19,847 nt of DNA from a candidate division TM6 bacterium UASB124 (GTDB taxonomy: Bacteria > Dependentiae > Babeliae > Babeliales > RVW-14): NCBI GenBank assembly GCA_001468855.1, contig LDIV01000003.1, positions 96,174 to 116,020 of the forward strand, given 5' to 3'. Under the pieces are notes generated by a model, which was not told where the DNA came from, did no database searches, and worked only from the letters and a program-made list of their open reading frames with translations. Each line of letters begins with the position of its first letter. The first letter of the stretch is position 1. Position numbers and translations under genes: made by a program. Shown piece after piece: positions 1 to 6,904 of this stretch.

Positions 1-55
1 CTCTAAGAACAACGTAAGCAGACGTTATATGCGTCTGCTTACGTTGTTCTTAGAG
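1..55. terminator. Long perfect hairpin, probable bidirectional terminator
   Basis: Bases 1-24 and 32-55 are exact reverse complements around a 7-base loop (25-31). This hairpin lies 11 bases past the stop of the minus-strand gene at 67-609, where a terminator would be expected. The U-tract that would follow on the minus strand lies outside the window, so termination is inferred. A 24-bp perfect stem is longer than a usual intrinsic terminator. It could instead be a dispersed palindromic repeat. Confidence 0.6.
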
Positions 56-66
56 ATTAGCAATAA

Positions 67-609
67 CTATTTGTTACGCATTGGATCATACATAAAAATG
101 CTGTTAAGAATGATCTTGGCTGCTTTTCTGGTTATTTTTTTACTTTTTACATGAAGTTTGCTTGTAAACTCATCGAAATATTGTTGCATATAAACTGCGT
201 ATTTTATATTTTGTGGATACGTTTTTTCGTCTATTTGGTAGAGAAGTAAACTGATGAATTGACCAAAATACATAATTCGGTCGATATCTTTGCTACTCCA
301 TATGTTGGCACGTATTTTTTCCCAAAGACAACCAAGATTTTCATCTTTCCATGGTTTCCATGATTGATCGTTGTCGCGTTTTCCTTCGAGCCATTGAAAG
401 ATTGGATTATAGGTACAAAACTTGGATAATTTTTCACGGGCATTTGTGGTACCAAGATAATACCAATGTCTTACGCTATTGGCGCAGCAAATAGTAATAT
501 ATGTAAATTCGTTTTTTGTATAGCTATGATAACTATCTATGGCGTGAACATGTGTCTGAGCTGTTGCTATGGTGACTGTGATAAGAAATGCTCGGATTGA
601 GTGTTTCAT
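67..609 (-). CDS. Secreted protein of unknown function (180 aa)
   Basis: I do not recognise a family. The first 23 residues look like a Sec signal peptide: a basic start (MKHSIR), a hydrophobic stretch (FLITVTIATA) and a plausible cleavage after VHA. The mature part of about 157 residues is rich in aromatic residues (Trp and Tyr) and has four cysteines (about C41, C42, C65 and C94), then a basic C-terminal tail. No catalytic motif is evident. The start is well supported by an AAGGAG ribosome binding site just upstream on the minus strand (plus-strand CTCCTT near 615-620). The gene is transcribed alone, away from the broken DUF4143 gene, and ends just before the hairpin at 1-55. It is a likely periplasmic or exported protein; its role is unknown. 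Confidence 0.75.
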   Translation of the reverse strand: MKHSIRAFLITVTIATAQTHVHAIDSYHSYTKNEFTYITICCANSVRHWYYLGTTNAREKLSKFCTYNPIFQWLEGKRDNDQSWKPWKDENLGCLWEKIRANIWSSKDIDRIMYFGQFISLLLYQIDEKTYPQNIKYAVYMQQYFDEFTSKLHVKSKKITRKAAKIILNSIFMYDPMRNK

Positions 610-668
610 GAAAACTCCTTTTGAAAATAAACAGATAGTATTGTGAATAATGTACTACGAATTTGCTG

Positions 669-1136
669 GCTGTATCATAACAATCTTGCTTGCAAAATCA
701 AGAAAATGATAAAGGTTGTTTACGTCTTTTATTTTTTGATGCTGGTGTTTATAAAATTTTACGGCCAATGGAACCGCTTGATACCAAAGAAGAAGCAGAT
801 GGCGCTGCGCTTGCGCCGCTTTTTTTCCAGTCATTGAGAGCAATTAACGATTATTTGAGGTTCCATTACAAAATCTATTTTGGGAGAACTTCTTCTGCTG
901 CAGAGGTAGATTTTGTTATATATGGTTCTCAAGGCTTCCATGCTTTTGAGATCGAGAAATCTTCTTTGGTGAATACATCAGCGCTTCGCTTCGCGGCCTT
1001 AAAAGTTTTTATGAAGATTATCCTGAAGCGAAATTACATTTTTTATACCTTGGTAAAAACAAAGAATATCTTGAGCAAATAGAGGCGATCCCAATTTAGA
1101 AGAGGTTCTTAAAAACTTGCCTTCTTTAATTGGTTA
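669..1136 (+). pseudogene. Decayed C-terminal remnant of a DUF4143-type AAA ATPase
   Basis: The fragment from about 690 reads into a DUF4143-like C-terminal domain: FFDAGVYKIL, then LFFQSLRAINDYL, then an R-T-S-S-AAEVDFV segment and HAFEIEKS. These match the usual order FxDxG(L/V), E/FxxxL, R....EVDF, EIK. The AAA ATPase half is absent and there is an in-frame stop at 678-680. After ALR the frame breaks at a 5-base tandem duplication (CTTCG at 984-988 and again at 989-993). Removing one copy restores GLKSFYEDYPEAKLHFLYLG in the next frame. A second break near 1094-1097 moves the reading to EEVLKNLPSLIG and the stop at 1134-1136. Such ATPases are often found as mobile or toxin-linked genes, but their function is poorly defined. 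The gene is truncated and twice frameshifted, so it is almost certainly non-functional. Confidence 0.8.
674..701 (-). promoter_or_regulatory. Candidate sigma70-type promoter for the 67-609 gene
   Basis: On the minus strand a TTGATT box (696-701) is followed after 16 bases by TATGAT (674-679), five of six matches to the -10 consensus. It would give a leader of roughly 60 bases before the start at 609. The promoter overlaps the 5' part of the decayed DUF4143 gene on the other strand. Called by eye only. Confidence 0.4.
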
Positions 1137-1182
1137 ACCCGTACAATGTTATTTCTGCACTGGCTCGAAGTATGCAATGAAA

Positions 1183-1213
1183 TCTGGGCCCCGTGTTCTC
1201 GTCGGGGCCCAGA
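1183..1213 (-). terminator. Intrinsic terminator of typA
   Basis: TCTGGGCCCC (1183-1192) and GGGGCCCAGA (1204-1213) form a perfect 10-bp GC-rich stem with an 11-base loop. Read on the minus strand it lies 22 bases after the typA stop and is followed by ATTTCATT, a short U-rich tract. The plus-strand side has no T-run, so it should act mainly on typA. Confidence 0.75.
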
Positions 1214-1235
1214 CTAATAAGATTAACTTGTATGA

Positions 1236-3056
1236 TTAACTTTTTCCAAATCGCTTGCGATCTGTTGCTTTGAGATATTGTTTGCGCAGACGAATATTCT
1301 TTGGTGTGACCTCAATCAGTTCGTCGTCATTAATCCAATCCATTGATGCTTCTAAGCTCATAATGCGTGGAGGCGCAAGCTTGACTGTATCATCAGATCC
1401 TGCAGCACGCATATTGGTAAGTTTTTTCTTTTTGGTTGGATTAACTTCAAGGTCGTTTTCGCGTGTGTGTTCACCGACAATCATGCCTTCATAGATATCA
1501 TCACCAGGAGCGATAAATAGTGTGCCGCGTGGTTGTAAGCCGTCGATGGCGTATGCAGTTGTTGGTCCCGTTTCCATAGAAATCATAGCTCCCTTTGATC
1601 GTCCTGCAATTTCTCCGGCATAGGGTTCATATGACAAATAGCGGTGGCTCATGAGTCCTGTTCCGCGTGAATCAGTTAAAAATTGACTTCTAAAGCCAAT
1701 TAAACCACGTGCCGGTATCTTGAAATCAAGACGAACTTTATGGTGTCCATGATGAAGCATGTTTTGTAGAAGCGCGCGACGTTTTCCAAGATTTTCCATA
1801 ACAATACCTTGGTGTTCTTCATCAACGTCGATAGTTAGCAGCTCGAATGGTTCGCATTTGACACCTTCAATTGTTTTATAAATAACTTCAGGTGCTGAAA
1901 GCTGAACCTCAAATCCTTCGCGACGCATGGTTTCAACAAGAATACCAAGGTGCAATTGACCACGACCGGAAACCTTAAAGGTATCGGGTGAATCGGTATC
2001 TTCAACGCGCAAGGCAAGATTGATTTTTATTTCTCGGGCAAGACGATCACGGATTTGGCGTGATGTTAATAACTTACCTTCGCGACCAGCAAAAGGAGAG
2101 TCGTTGACTGAGAAGTAGATAGAAAGTGTTGGCTCGTCGATTGCAACGTACGGTAATGGTGCCGGTTTGTCTACGTCACAGAGTGTGGTACCAATAGCGA
2201 TGTTTTCTTCAACGCCGGTTATTGCGATGATATCGCCGAACATTGCTTCATCGACTTCAACGCGTTTAATACCTTCAAATAAGTATAATTTAGTTATTTT
2301 AACAGGACTGCCAACATGATTATCTTTGCAGGCTATGACTTGTTTATTAAGAGCTATTTTGCCGCTGAAAACACGTCCGATAGCAATACGGCCAAGGTAA
2401 TCTGAATAATCAAGGTTGGTAATAAGGACTTGCAGGTCATTGTTTTCTTGTTTAGGTACGGGAATAAATTTTAAAATGGCGTCAAACAGCGGTTGTAATG
2501 AACCGGAACGAACTGTTGGATCAGTTGATGCAAAGCCGAGACGTGATGAACCATACAGAATAGGAAAATCAAGTTGTTCTTCGTGTGTGGCTAGATCTAA
2601 AAAGAGATCATGAATGGTTCGCTCGGTTCTTTCAATATCTGCGTCTTTACGATCGATTTTGTTGATTAAGACAATTGGTTTAAGCTCGAGCTGAAGTGCT
2701 TTTTGGAGTACAAATCGTGTGCCTGGCAATGGGCCTTCAGCTGCGTCGACAAGAAGAAGGAAGCCTTCAACCATCTGCAATGTTCGTTCAACTTCTCCAC
2801 CAAAGTCCATGTGGCCCGGAGTGTCAACGATGTTTATTTTTGCTTCTGGTAGCTTGATGGATGTGTTTTTGGCAAGAATAGTAATACCGCGTTCACGTTC
2901 AATATCTCCTGAATCCATGATGCGTTCAACGCATTCTGCCTCTTTGCCAAGAGTGCCTGATTGACGTAACATTTGATCAACCAATGTTGTTTTGCCATGG
3001 TCGACGTGGGCAATAATTGCAATATTTCGAATATCTAATCTTTGATTAAAACTCAT
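1236..3056 (-). CDS. typA: Translational GTPase TypA/BipA
   Basis: This is a ribosome-associated GTPase related to EF-G, known to help 50S assembly and growth under stress such as low temperature. All G motifs are visible: AHVDHGKTT (residues 16-24), RGITI in switch I (56-60), DTPGH (78-82) and NKID (132-135). After the G domain come a beta-barrel domain, then EF-G III- and V-like domains (for instance GRGQLHLGILVETMRREG), and the BipA-specific C-terminal domain with RGTGLMSHRYLSYEPY and KKLTNMRAAGSDD. That C-terminal signature separates it from LepA, EF-G and TetM. At 606 residues it is full length for the family. The start follows an AGAAG-type site on the minus strand. It seems monocistronic, with its own promoter (3111-3138) and terminator (1183-1213). 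Confidence 0.97.
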   Translation of the reverse strand: MSFNQRLDIRNIAIIAHVDHGKTTLVDQMLRQSGTLGKEAECVERIMDSGDIERERGITILAKNTSIKLPEAKINIVDTPGHMDFGGEVERTLQMVEGFLLLVDAAEGPLPGTRFVLQKALQLELKPIVLINKIDRKDADIERTERTIHDLFLDLATHEEQLDFPILYGSSRLGFASTDPTVRSGSLQPLFDAILKFIPVPKQENNDLQVLITNLDYSDYLGRIAIGRVFSGKIALNKQVIACKDNHVGSPVKITKLYLFEGIKRVEVDEAMFGDIIAITGVEENIAIGTTLCDVDKPAPLPYVAIDEPTLSIYFSVNDSPFAGREGKLLTSRQIRDRLAREIKINLALRVEDTDSPDTFKVSGRGQLHLGILVETMRREGFEVQLSAPEVIYKTIEGVKCEPFELLTIDVDEEHQGIVMENLGKRRALLQNMLHHGHHKVRLDFKIPARGLIGFRSQFLTDSRGTGLMSHRYLSYEPYAGEIAGRSKGAMISMETGPTTAYAIDGLQPRGTLFIAPGDDIYEGMIVGEHTRENDLEVNPTKKKKLTNMRAAGSDDTVKLAPPRIMSLEASMDWINDDELIEVTPKNIRLRKQYLKATDRKRFGKS

Positions 3057-3110
3057 TTTTTATACCATCTTCTTAAAAAGACCAAACCCCAAAAAATACG
3101 TTATTTATGT

Positions 3111-3138
3111 AGCATATCACGATTTCATTGCTTTTCAA
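3111..3138 (-). promoter_or_regulatory. Candidate promoter of typA
   Basis: Minus-strand TTGAAA (3133-3138), a 16-base spacer and TATGCT (3111-3116) preceded by TGA, giving an extended -10. Predicted start of transcription is about 3103, some 47 bases before the typA start codon. Called by eye. Confidence 0.5.
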
Positions 3139-3161
3139 AGTGAAATATTATTTGGAGAAAA

Positions 3162-3196
3162 AATTTTGGAAGGAGTTTTATCTTCCTTCCAAAATT
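3162..3196 (-). terminator. Intrinsic terminator of the rpsF-rpsR operon
   Basis: AATTTTGGAAGGA (3162-3174) and its exact complement (3184-3196) form a 13-bp stem with a 9-base loop. On the minus strand the hairpin lies 25 bases after the rpsR stop and runs into a T-run (AATTTTTTCTCC), the classic form of an intrinsic terminator. It ends the ribosomal operon just before the typA promoter. Confidence 0.85.
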
Positions 3197-3221
3197 CAGT
3201 GTTTTTCTATTAACTTAAGTG

Positions 3222-3506
3222 TTAAATCTGTACGGCGCAAAAGGGCAACATTGCCATTGAACGAGCAAGTTTGATTTCTTTAGCAAGCTGACGTTGATGA
3301 AAACTGCAATTGCCAGATACGCGTGATGGAAGAATTTTGCTACGTTCGGTTAAAAAGCCTCTGAGCAGTGTAATGTTTTTGTAATCAAGAGTGCCTTCTA
3401 ACTCTTTATTCCAGCAAAAACGGCAATGCTTTGGATTTAAATATGCTTGTTTGCGGATTTTTTTCTTTAATAGGCGAGAGCTTAATTTTAGTTTATTTTT
3501 TGACAT
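3222..3506 (-). CDS. rpsR: Small ribosomal subunit protein bS18
   Basis: bS18 binds bS6 and 16S rRNA in the platform of the 30S subunit. The core from LDYKNITLLRGFLTERSKILP through SRVSGNCSFHQRQLAKEIKLAR to MLPF is unmistakable. The protein has 94 residues, slightly longer than the usual 75-85 because of a basic N-terminus (KLKLSSRLLKKKIRK) and a short CAVQI tail. It keeps a complete zinc-ribbon-type set, CRFC (C28 and C31) plus C67 and H70, so it is the zinc-binding C+ form. The start lies 8 bases after the rpsF stop, with an AAGGAA site in the gap, so it is co-translated with rpsF. In many bacteria ssb and rplI belong to this operon; neither is present here. Confidence 0.96.
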   Translation of the reverse strand: MSKNKLKLSSRLLKKKIRKQAYLNPKHCRFCWNKELEGTLDYKNITLLRGFLTERSKILPSRVSGNCSFHQRQLAKEIKLARSMAMLPFCAVQI

Positions 3507-3514
3507 ATCATTCC

Positions 3515-3976
3515 TTATTCGTTCTCGTCATCTGAATTGTTGTTGCTTGTTTGTGCGGCATCAACACTACTTAAAAGGTTTTCGATTTTACTTTCTTTAA
3601 AGAAGTTATCAAGCGAACCGCCCGGACGTGAAATGTCCATTGGCTCTGGCTTAAGATAGGTTAATGGGGTGTCTTTCTTGAGCCGGACATTGGCGTGACG
3701 CAACACGGTTTCATTACATTTAATCTTCAAGAAGAGATCAAATTCTTGTAATGCTTTTGCTGCTTGTTCTGTTGGAACTTGATAGCGGGCAAGAATGAAA
3801 ATGCCGTGAGTGTTTTTTTTGATTGGGTAGGCAAGCTTGTATTTGCCCCATTTATCGAACAAATCTAACTTACCCTTTAGATCTGAGACGATTTTGTCGA
3901 GTTGTCGCTCGATCATTGTTATATCGTCATCAGTGATTTCTGTACGAGCGAGAAGTAATGTTTCATAACGTAACAT
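3515..3976 (-). CDS. rpsF: Small ribosomal subunit protein bS6
   Basis: bS6 pairs with bS18 in the 30S platform. The N-terminal ferredoxin-like fold is clear: MLRYETLLLARTEI, then FDKWGKYKLAYPIKKNTHGIFILARY, then LKIKCNETVLRHANVRL. The protein has 153 residues, longer than the conserved core of about 95-100. The rest is a low-complexity, acidic tail ending SDDENE, a type of extension known in S6 of many bacteria. The start at 3976 has a GGGAGAA site on the minus strand 8-14 bases upstream. It is the first gene of the rpsF-rpsR operon. Its leader contains a hairpin with a CCG element (4014-4056) like the S6:S18 autoregulatory RNA. Confidence 0.96.
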   Translation of the reverse strand: MLRYETLLLARTEITDDDITMIERQLDKIVSDLKGKLDLFDKWGKYKLAYPIKKNTHGIFILARYQVPTEQAAKALQEFDLFLKIKCNETVLRHANVRLKKDTPLTYLKPEPMDISRPGGSLDNFFKESKIENLLSSVDAAQTSNNNSDDENE

Positions 3977-4013
3977 TATGTGGTTCTCCCATTGGTTTAT
4001 TTTGTTTTTTCTT

Positions 4014-4056
4014 GGTCACGGGAGATAACAGTCTACGTATGACTGTTAACGGGACC
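4014..4056 (-). promoter_or_regulatory. Candidate S6:S18-binding leader RNA of rpsF
   Basis: On the minus strand, about 38 bases before the rpsF start, an 8-bp stem TAACAGTC/GACTGTTA (4041-4048 with 4026-4033, 7-base loop) sits on an outer stem GGTC/GACC (4053-4056 with 4014-4017). An asymmetric internal loop between them carries CCG on its 3' strand (4019-4021). Known rpsF leaders bind the S6:S18 complex through a two-stem hairpin with a CCG bulge that imitates 16S rRNA. The position and layout fit; the identity is inferred without a covariance search. There is no U-tract, so it is not a terminator of the upstream repressor gene. Confidence 0.6.
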
Positions 4057-4106
4057 CTTATATAACGTTAAAAGCTTATCAAAGCGCCTATTTTTTTCAA
4101 TAATGA

Positions 4107-4796
4107 TTATGGCATTCTTTGGTAACGATAAACTACTTTACCAATAATGCGGAATTGGTCTTTACCGCGAACCAAGGCTAAAGGAGCCTTTTTATGGTTT
4201 ACCGTTTCAAGAACAACAAAATCTTCCATAAAGTTAACTTGCATAATGGTTCGTGTTGGGTTATCGGTGCCATATTCAACGGCGACGATATCACCTGAGT
4301 TTGTCCACATGCCTGGGCAAACAATTAAAAAATCCCCTTTAACAAAGTTAGGGGCCATTGTGTTGTCTTCAAGACAGAGACAGAACATAGCGCTGTCTTC
4401 AGTGTCGCCCAATACAGGAACAAATTGATCTTTGTAACCGGTGGCAACTTGTGTAAGACGATTATTATATTCAGATGGCTGTGCCGGAATTTGTCCAACA
4501 ACAGGAACAATTTGAAGTTTAAGATTAAGATTTTTTGTTTGGCTTAAAGTTTCTTCTGATAAAACGACCGAAGGAGTATCTATAGTTGGCTGTGGCAGGG
4601 GATGTTCAAAAATTTGTGTAGGTAAAAGCTCGAAGGCTTCTGCAAGCTTTTTAAGAGCGTCTTCATTCCAACGGCGTGTACCGTTTTTGATGTGTGTTAA
4701 ATAGCTTTCTGACAAACCTGTCTTTTCAGCTAAAACTTTAGTGGTCCATCTACGTTCGCGTAATAATTCTTTTACGCGTAGTCGAGTAGAATACAT
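4107..4796 (-). CDS. XRE/LexA-like (S24-fold) transcriptional repressor, probably non-cleavable
   Basis: The N-terminus (about residues 5-60) is an XRE helix-turn-helix: TTKVLAEKTGLSESYLTHIKNGTRRW, then LKKLAEAFEL. A linker leads to a C-terminal LexA/CI/UmuD-like domain (about 95-229), recognisable from VPVVGQIPA, the MAPNFVKGDFLIV motif and GDIVAVEYG. In active members the motif contains a Ser before Met-x-Pro; here it is T146. The catalytic Lys expected near 183-187 seems to be M185, and the Ala-Gly cleavage site aligns with A105-Q106. It is therefore likely a stable repressor that keeps the fold for dimerisation or ligand sensing and is not RecA-cleaved. An AGGAGGT site supports the start. 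It lies 130 bases upstream of rpsF on the same strand but is probably a separate transcription unit. Its targets are unknown; a palindrome at its own promoter suggests autoregulation. Confidence 0.85.
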   Translation of the reverse strand: MYSTRLRVKELLRERRWTTKVLAEKTGLSESYLTHIKNGTRRWNEDALKKLAEAFELLPTQIFEHPLPQPTIDTPSVVLSEETLSQTKNLNLKLQIVPVVGQIPAQPSEYNNRLTQVATGYKDQFVPVLGDTEDSAMFCLCLEDNTMAPNFVKGDFLIVCPGMWTNSGDIVAVEYGTDNPTRTIMQVNFMEDFVVLETVNHKKAPLALVRGKDQFRIIGKVVYRYQRMP

Positions 4797-4862
4797 AACT
4801 ATGTACCTCCTAGTTTAGTTAACTTGTGTTTATGCCAAATTCAAGTATCTAGAAGTACCCAC

Positions 4863-4874
4863 CTTAAGCTTAAG
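4863..4874. repeat. 12-bp palindrome in the leader of the repressor gene
   Basis: CTTAAGCTTAAG is a perfect palindrome between the candidate promoter (4926-4953) and the start (4796) of the LexA-like repressor gene. It could be a second operator; the low complexity makes chance occurrence possible. Confidence 0.3.
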
Positions 4875-4911
4875 AACTGAAAGGCGAAGTACTCATTGAA
4901 AAGAATTGACA

Positions 4912-4953
4912 AATTAGTCTAATTAATCTTATCATGCTCATTCTATCTGTCAA
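4912..4953 (-). promoter_or_regulatory. Promoter of the LexA-like repressor gene with overlapping operator candidate
   Basis: On the minus strand TTGACA (4948-4953) is followed after 16 bases by TAAGAT (4926-4931), preceded by TGA (extended -10). Immediately downstream, where transcription should start (about 4919), lies a perfect 6-1-6 inverted repeat, AATTAGTCTAATT (4912-4924). A repressor bound there would block the promoter, the common arrangement for autoregulated XRE repressors. The binding is inferred from geometry only. The leader would be about 120 bases long. Confidence 0.5.
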
Positions 4954-5021
4954 CAACTTATTTAAGAATAAATTCATCGGAAGTGTTATCAATCCTATAA
5001 AAATCCTCAAAAAACTAGTTA

Positions 5022-6650
5022 TTATAGCATTTTGCTTAAAATGACTATTAGAATCCAAATTGATTCTGCTGCCAAAATTCCAGCGCACAGAGGTTGGAGA
5101 CGGTTGGGAGTTTTTGTAAGTTTGGTACAAAGACCACCAAGAATGAGTCCAATAGAGATGCTGTTGGGCATAATAAGTCCACCAAAGACCATGGTTGAGT
5201 TTATATTAGTTCTTCTTAGAACTAAGCCAAATAGAATGCCTAATAATACGATGTATTTGTCAAAATTGAGAGATTGAAGGAGGAGGGCTTTTGCTTTACT
5301 GCGTTGAGCAAAAAGAGCTTCTGTTCCTATTTGTAAGTGCGTAAAAAGTAACCATAATACAATGCTTATGCCTATTGCAGTGGTGACCAAACCGATCCAT
5401 TGATAGCGATACATGCGCTTATTATCCAATGAACAAAGTTCACCGATTTTATAATCGAATAGAAGATCTGACGCTGAAGCCGCACAGACATTAAAGAATA
5501 CGCAAGTGAACGTTGCTTGAATGGGGGTAAGTTGAAATATCAACAATAAAGGAATGACAACAAATGTTGAAAATCGGCCAAATGGGATCATTCCTATCTT
5601 GCCGCCTAGATAGCAAATAGAATAGGTTGCAATGATTGTAAAACAGATCAGTAATATCTGGGCCAACAATGGAAACTTAAAATAGGTTAAAAGAGTCAGC
5701 ATGTTGACAACAATAAACCCAAGTTCGATGTATTGTAGTGGTGTAAGGATATGTAATCGAGGTGAATTGTTTGTTGTCGTGAGGTGGACGGGCGTTGCCC
5801 ATTTTTTTAGTAAACAGAACCATTTTTTTATGTAATGAGGCAAGGCAAAAACAATCTCGCAGAGTACTAATCCGCTACAAAAAGCGATTGTAAATGTTTC
5901 AACGGGTAATGGGCCAAAGAGCGTGAAAGGAAGATAGTGCATATGGTTAACCAGTGGATAGATAACAAGATATTTTGAAAGCAGTCCAACCAGCAACGGC
6001 ACGGTAAGTGAAATACCGACACTAAAGCCGATTGCCCAAAGGCTGGGCCATATGCTTATTGCGGCTTCTTTGACAAATAAACTTGGAAAGAAATAATACG
6101 TTTTATCAATTAAAGCGTGCAATCGCCATATTCCATCACGTATTAAGCATAAAAATAATGATCCAAGCATTCCAATAACAAAAAATGAAGCTTGTTGTGG
6201 TTGCGTCTGAGATGTTATTGCTTGATAGGTTAAATTGCTTACAGGAAAAGGTAGCTTTTGCTCTTCAATAAGATTTGTTTTCAACAAGCGGCCGATGATT
6301 AATCCAAAGCCACCGGCAACAAGACAAACAATGGTTAAAACGCTGCAAAAAAAGATAGGGGATGATAGGTACATATTGAATGTGTAGGAATCTAAAAAAT
6401 AAAGTATAGGGAGGGAGAATCCAACTCCTGTGGCAATAATGCCGCCACCTGCGCCTATTGCCTGCATCCAAGCTAATGTTTGTGTATGATCGTTGGTGCT
6501 TGTTGTGCGGCGAATAGATAGTAAACTGTGGCCTAAAAGCACAAGCGTTGGGGCTATCCATGGCCCAATCATGGTGGCTATGGAAATATAGCTTAAAATT
6601 GTCGCAGAAAAGAGAGCAAAAATAACACCAACAATAATGTGGGATATCAT
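5022..6650 (-). CDS. OPT-family oligopeptide/metal-chelate transporter
   Basis: This is a polytopic inner-membrane protein of 542 residues, almost entirely hydrophobic helices. OPT-family signatures are visible: EEQKLPFPVS (about 129-138, matching the family's LP(Y/F)P block), GGKIGMIPFGRFS (about 349-361), DLLFDYKIGEL (about 395-405, matching the D-x-K-x-G block) and a late GGLIMPNSISIG segment. OPT transporters import small peptides or metal chelates by proton coupling; the substrate cannot be read here. For an intracellular or predatory lifestyle, peptide uptake would make sense (inference). The start at 6650 has only a weak site (AAAAGG about 10 bases upstream). The gene is transcribed alone, divergent from the 6905 gene, and no clear terminator lies between it and the repressor gene. 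Confidence 0.85.
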   Translation of the reverse strand: MISHIIVGVIFALFSATILSYISIATMIGPWIAPTLVLLGHSLLSIRRTTSTNDHTQTLAWMQAIGAGGGIIATGVGFSLPILYFLDSYTFNMYLSSPIFFCSVLTIVCLVAGGFGLIIGRLLKTNLIEEQKLPFPVSNLTYQAITSQTQPQQASFFVIGMLGSLFLCLIRDGIWRLHALIDKTYYFFPSLFVKEAAISIWPSLWAIGFSVGISLTVPLLVGLLSKYLVIYPLVNHMHYLPFTLFGPLPVETFTIAFCSGLVLCEIVFALPHYIKKWFCLLKKWATPVHLTTTNNSPRLHILTPLQYIELGFIVVNMLTLLTYFKFPLLAQILLICFTIIATYSICYLGGKIGMIPFGRFSTFVVIPLLLIFQLTPIQATFTCVFFNVCAASASDLLFDYKIGELCSLDNKRMYRYQWIGLVTTAIGISIVLWLLFTHLQIGTEALFAQRSKAKALLLQSLNFDKYIVLLGILFGLVLRRTNINSTMVFGGLIMPNSISIGLILGGLCTKLTKTPNRLQPLCAGILAAESIWILIVILSKML

Positions 6651-6904
6651 ACGAATCTTGCCTTTTGGGGGTTAAAACCTGGAATTTTATAAAAAAATTG
6701 GCACAATGGTCATACTTTTGAGAGCTCAAGAGTGTCTGAAGTTATTGGCAGTGTCAAATGGGTATGTCAATTTGAGAAAAGTTTTAATGTGAAAATATCG
6801 GCTATGAATTGCCTGTGAAATGATAGAAAAAAGAACGAAACTATTGCTTTTAATGTATAAAATATTTACAATTAGAAATGAATAACAGTGTGGTAGGAGT
6901 AAAA

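Noticed and set aside
643..837. Open frame of 64 codons overlapping the DUF4143 remnant
   Set aside because: It is a different frame across the DUF4143-like sequence, which is recognisable from about 690; no ribosome binding site supports it.
1236..3056. LepA or a tetracycline-resistance ribosome protection protein
   Set aside because: The C-terminal domain has the BipA-specific TNMRAAGSDD-type segment and the length is about 606 residues, as in TypA/BipA.
4107..4796. Phage immunity repressor as sign of a prophage
   Set aside because: No integrase, structural or lysis genes and no attachment-site repeats are nearby; the neighbours are ribosomal and transporter genes.
6265..6729. 154-codon open frame overlapping the start of the OPT transporter gene
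   Set aside because: It is out of frame with the clear OPT reading frame, has no family resemblance, and its composition fits a shadow of the transmembrane gene.
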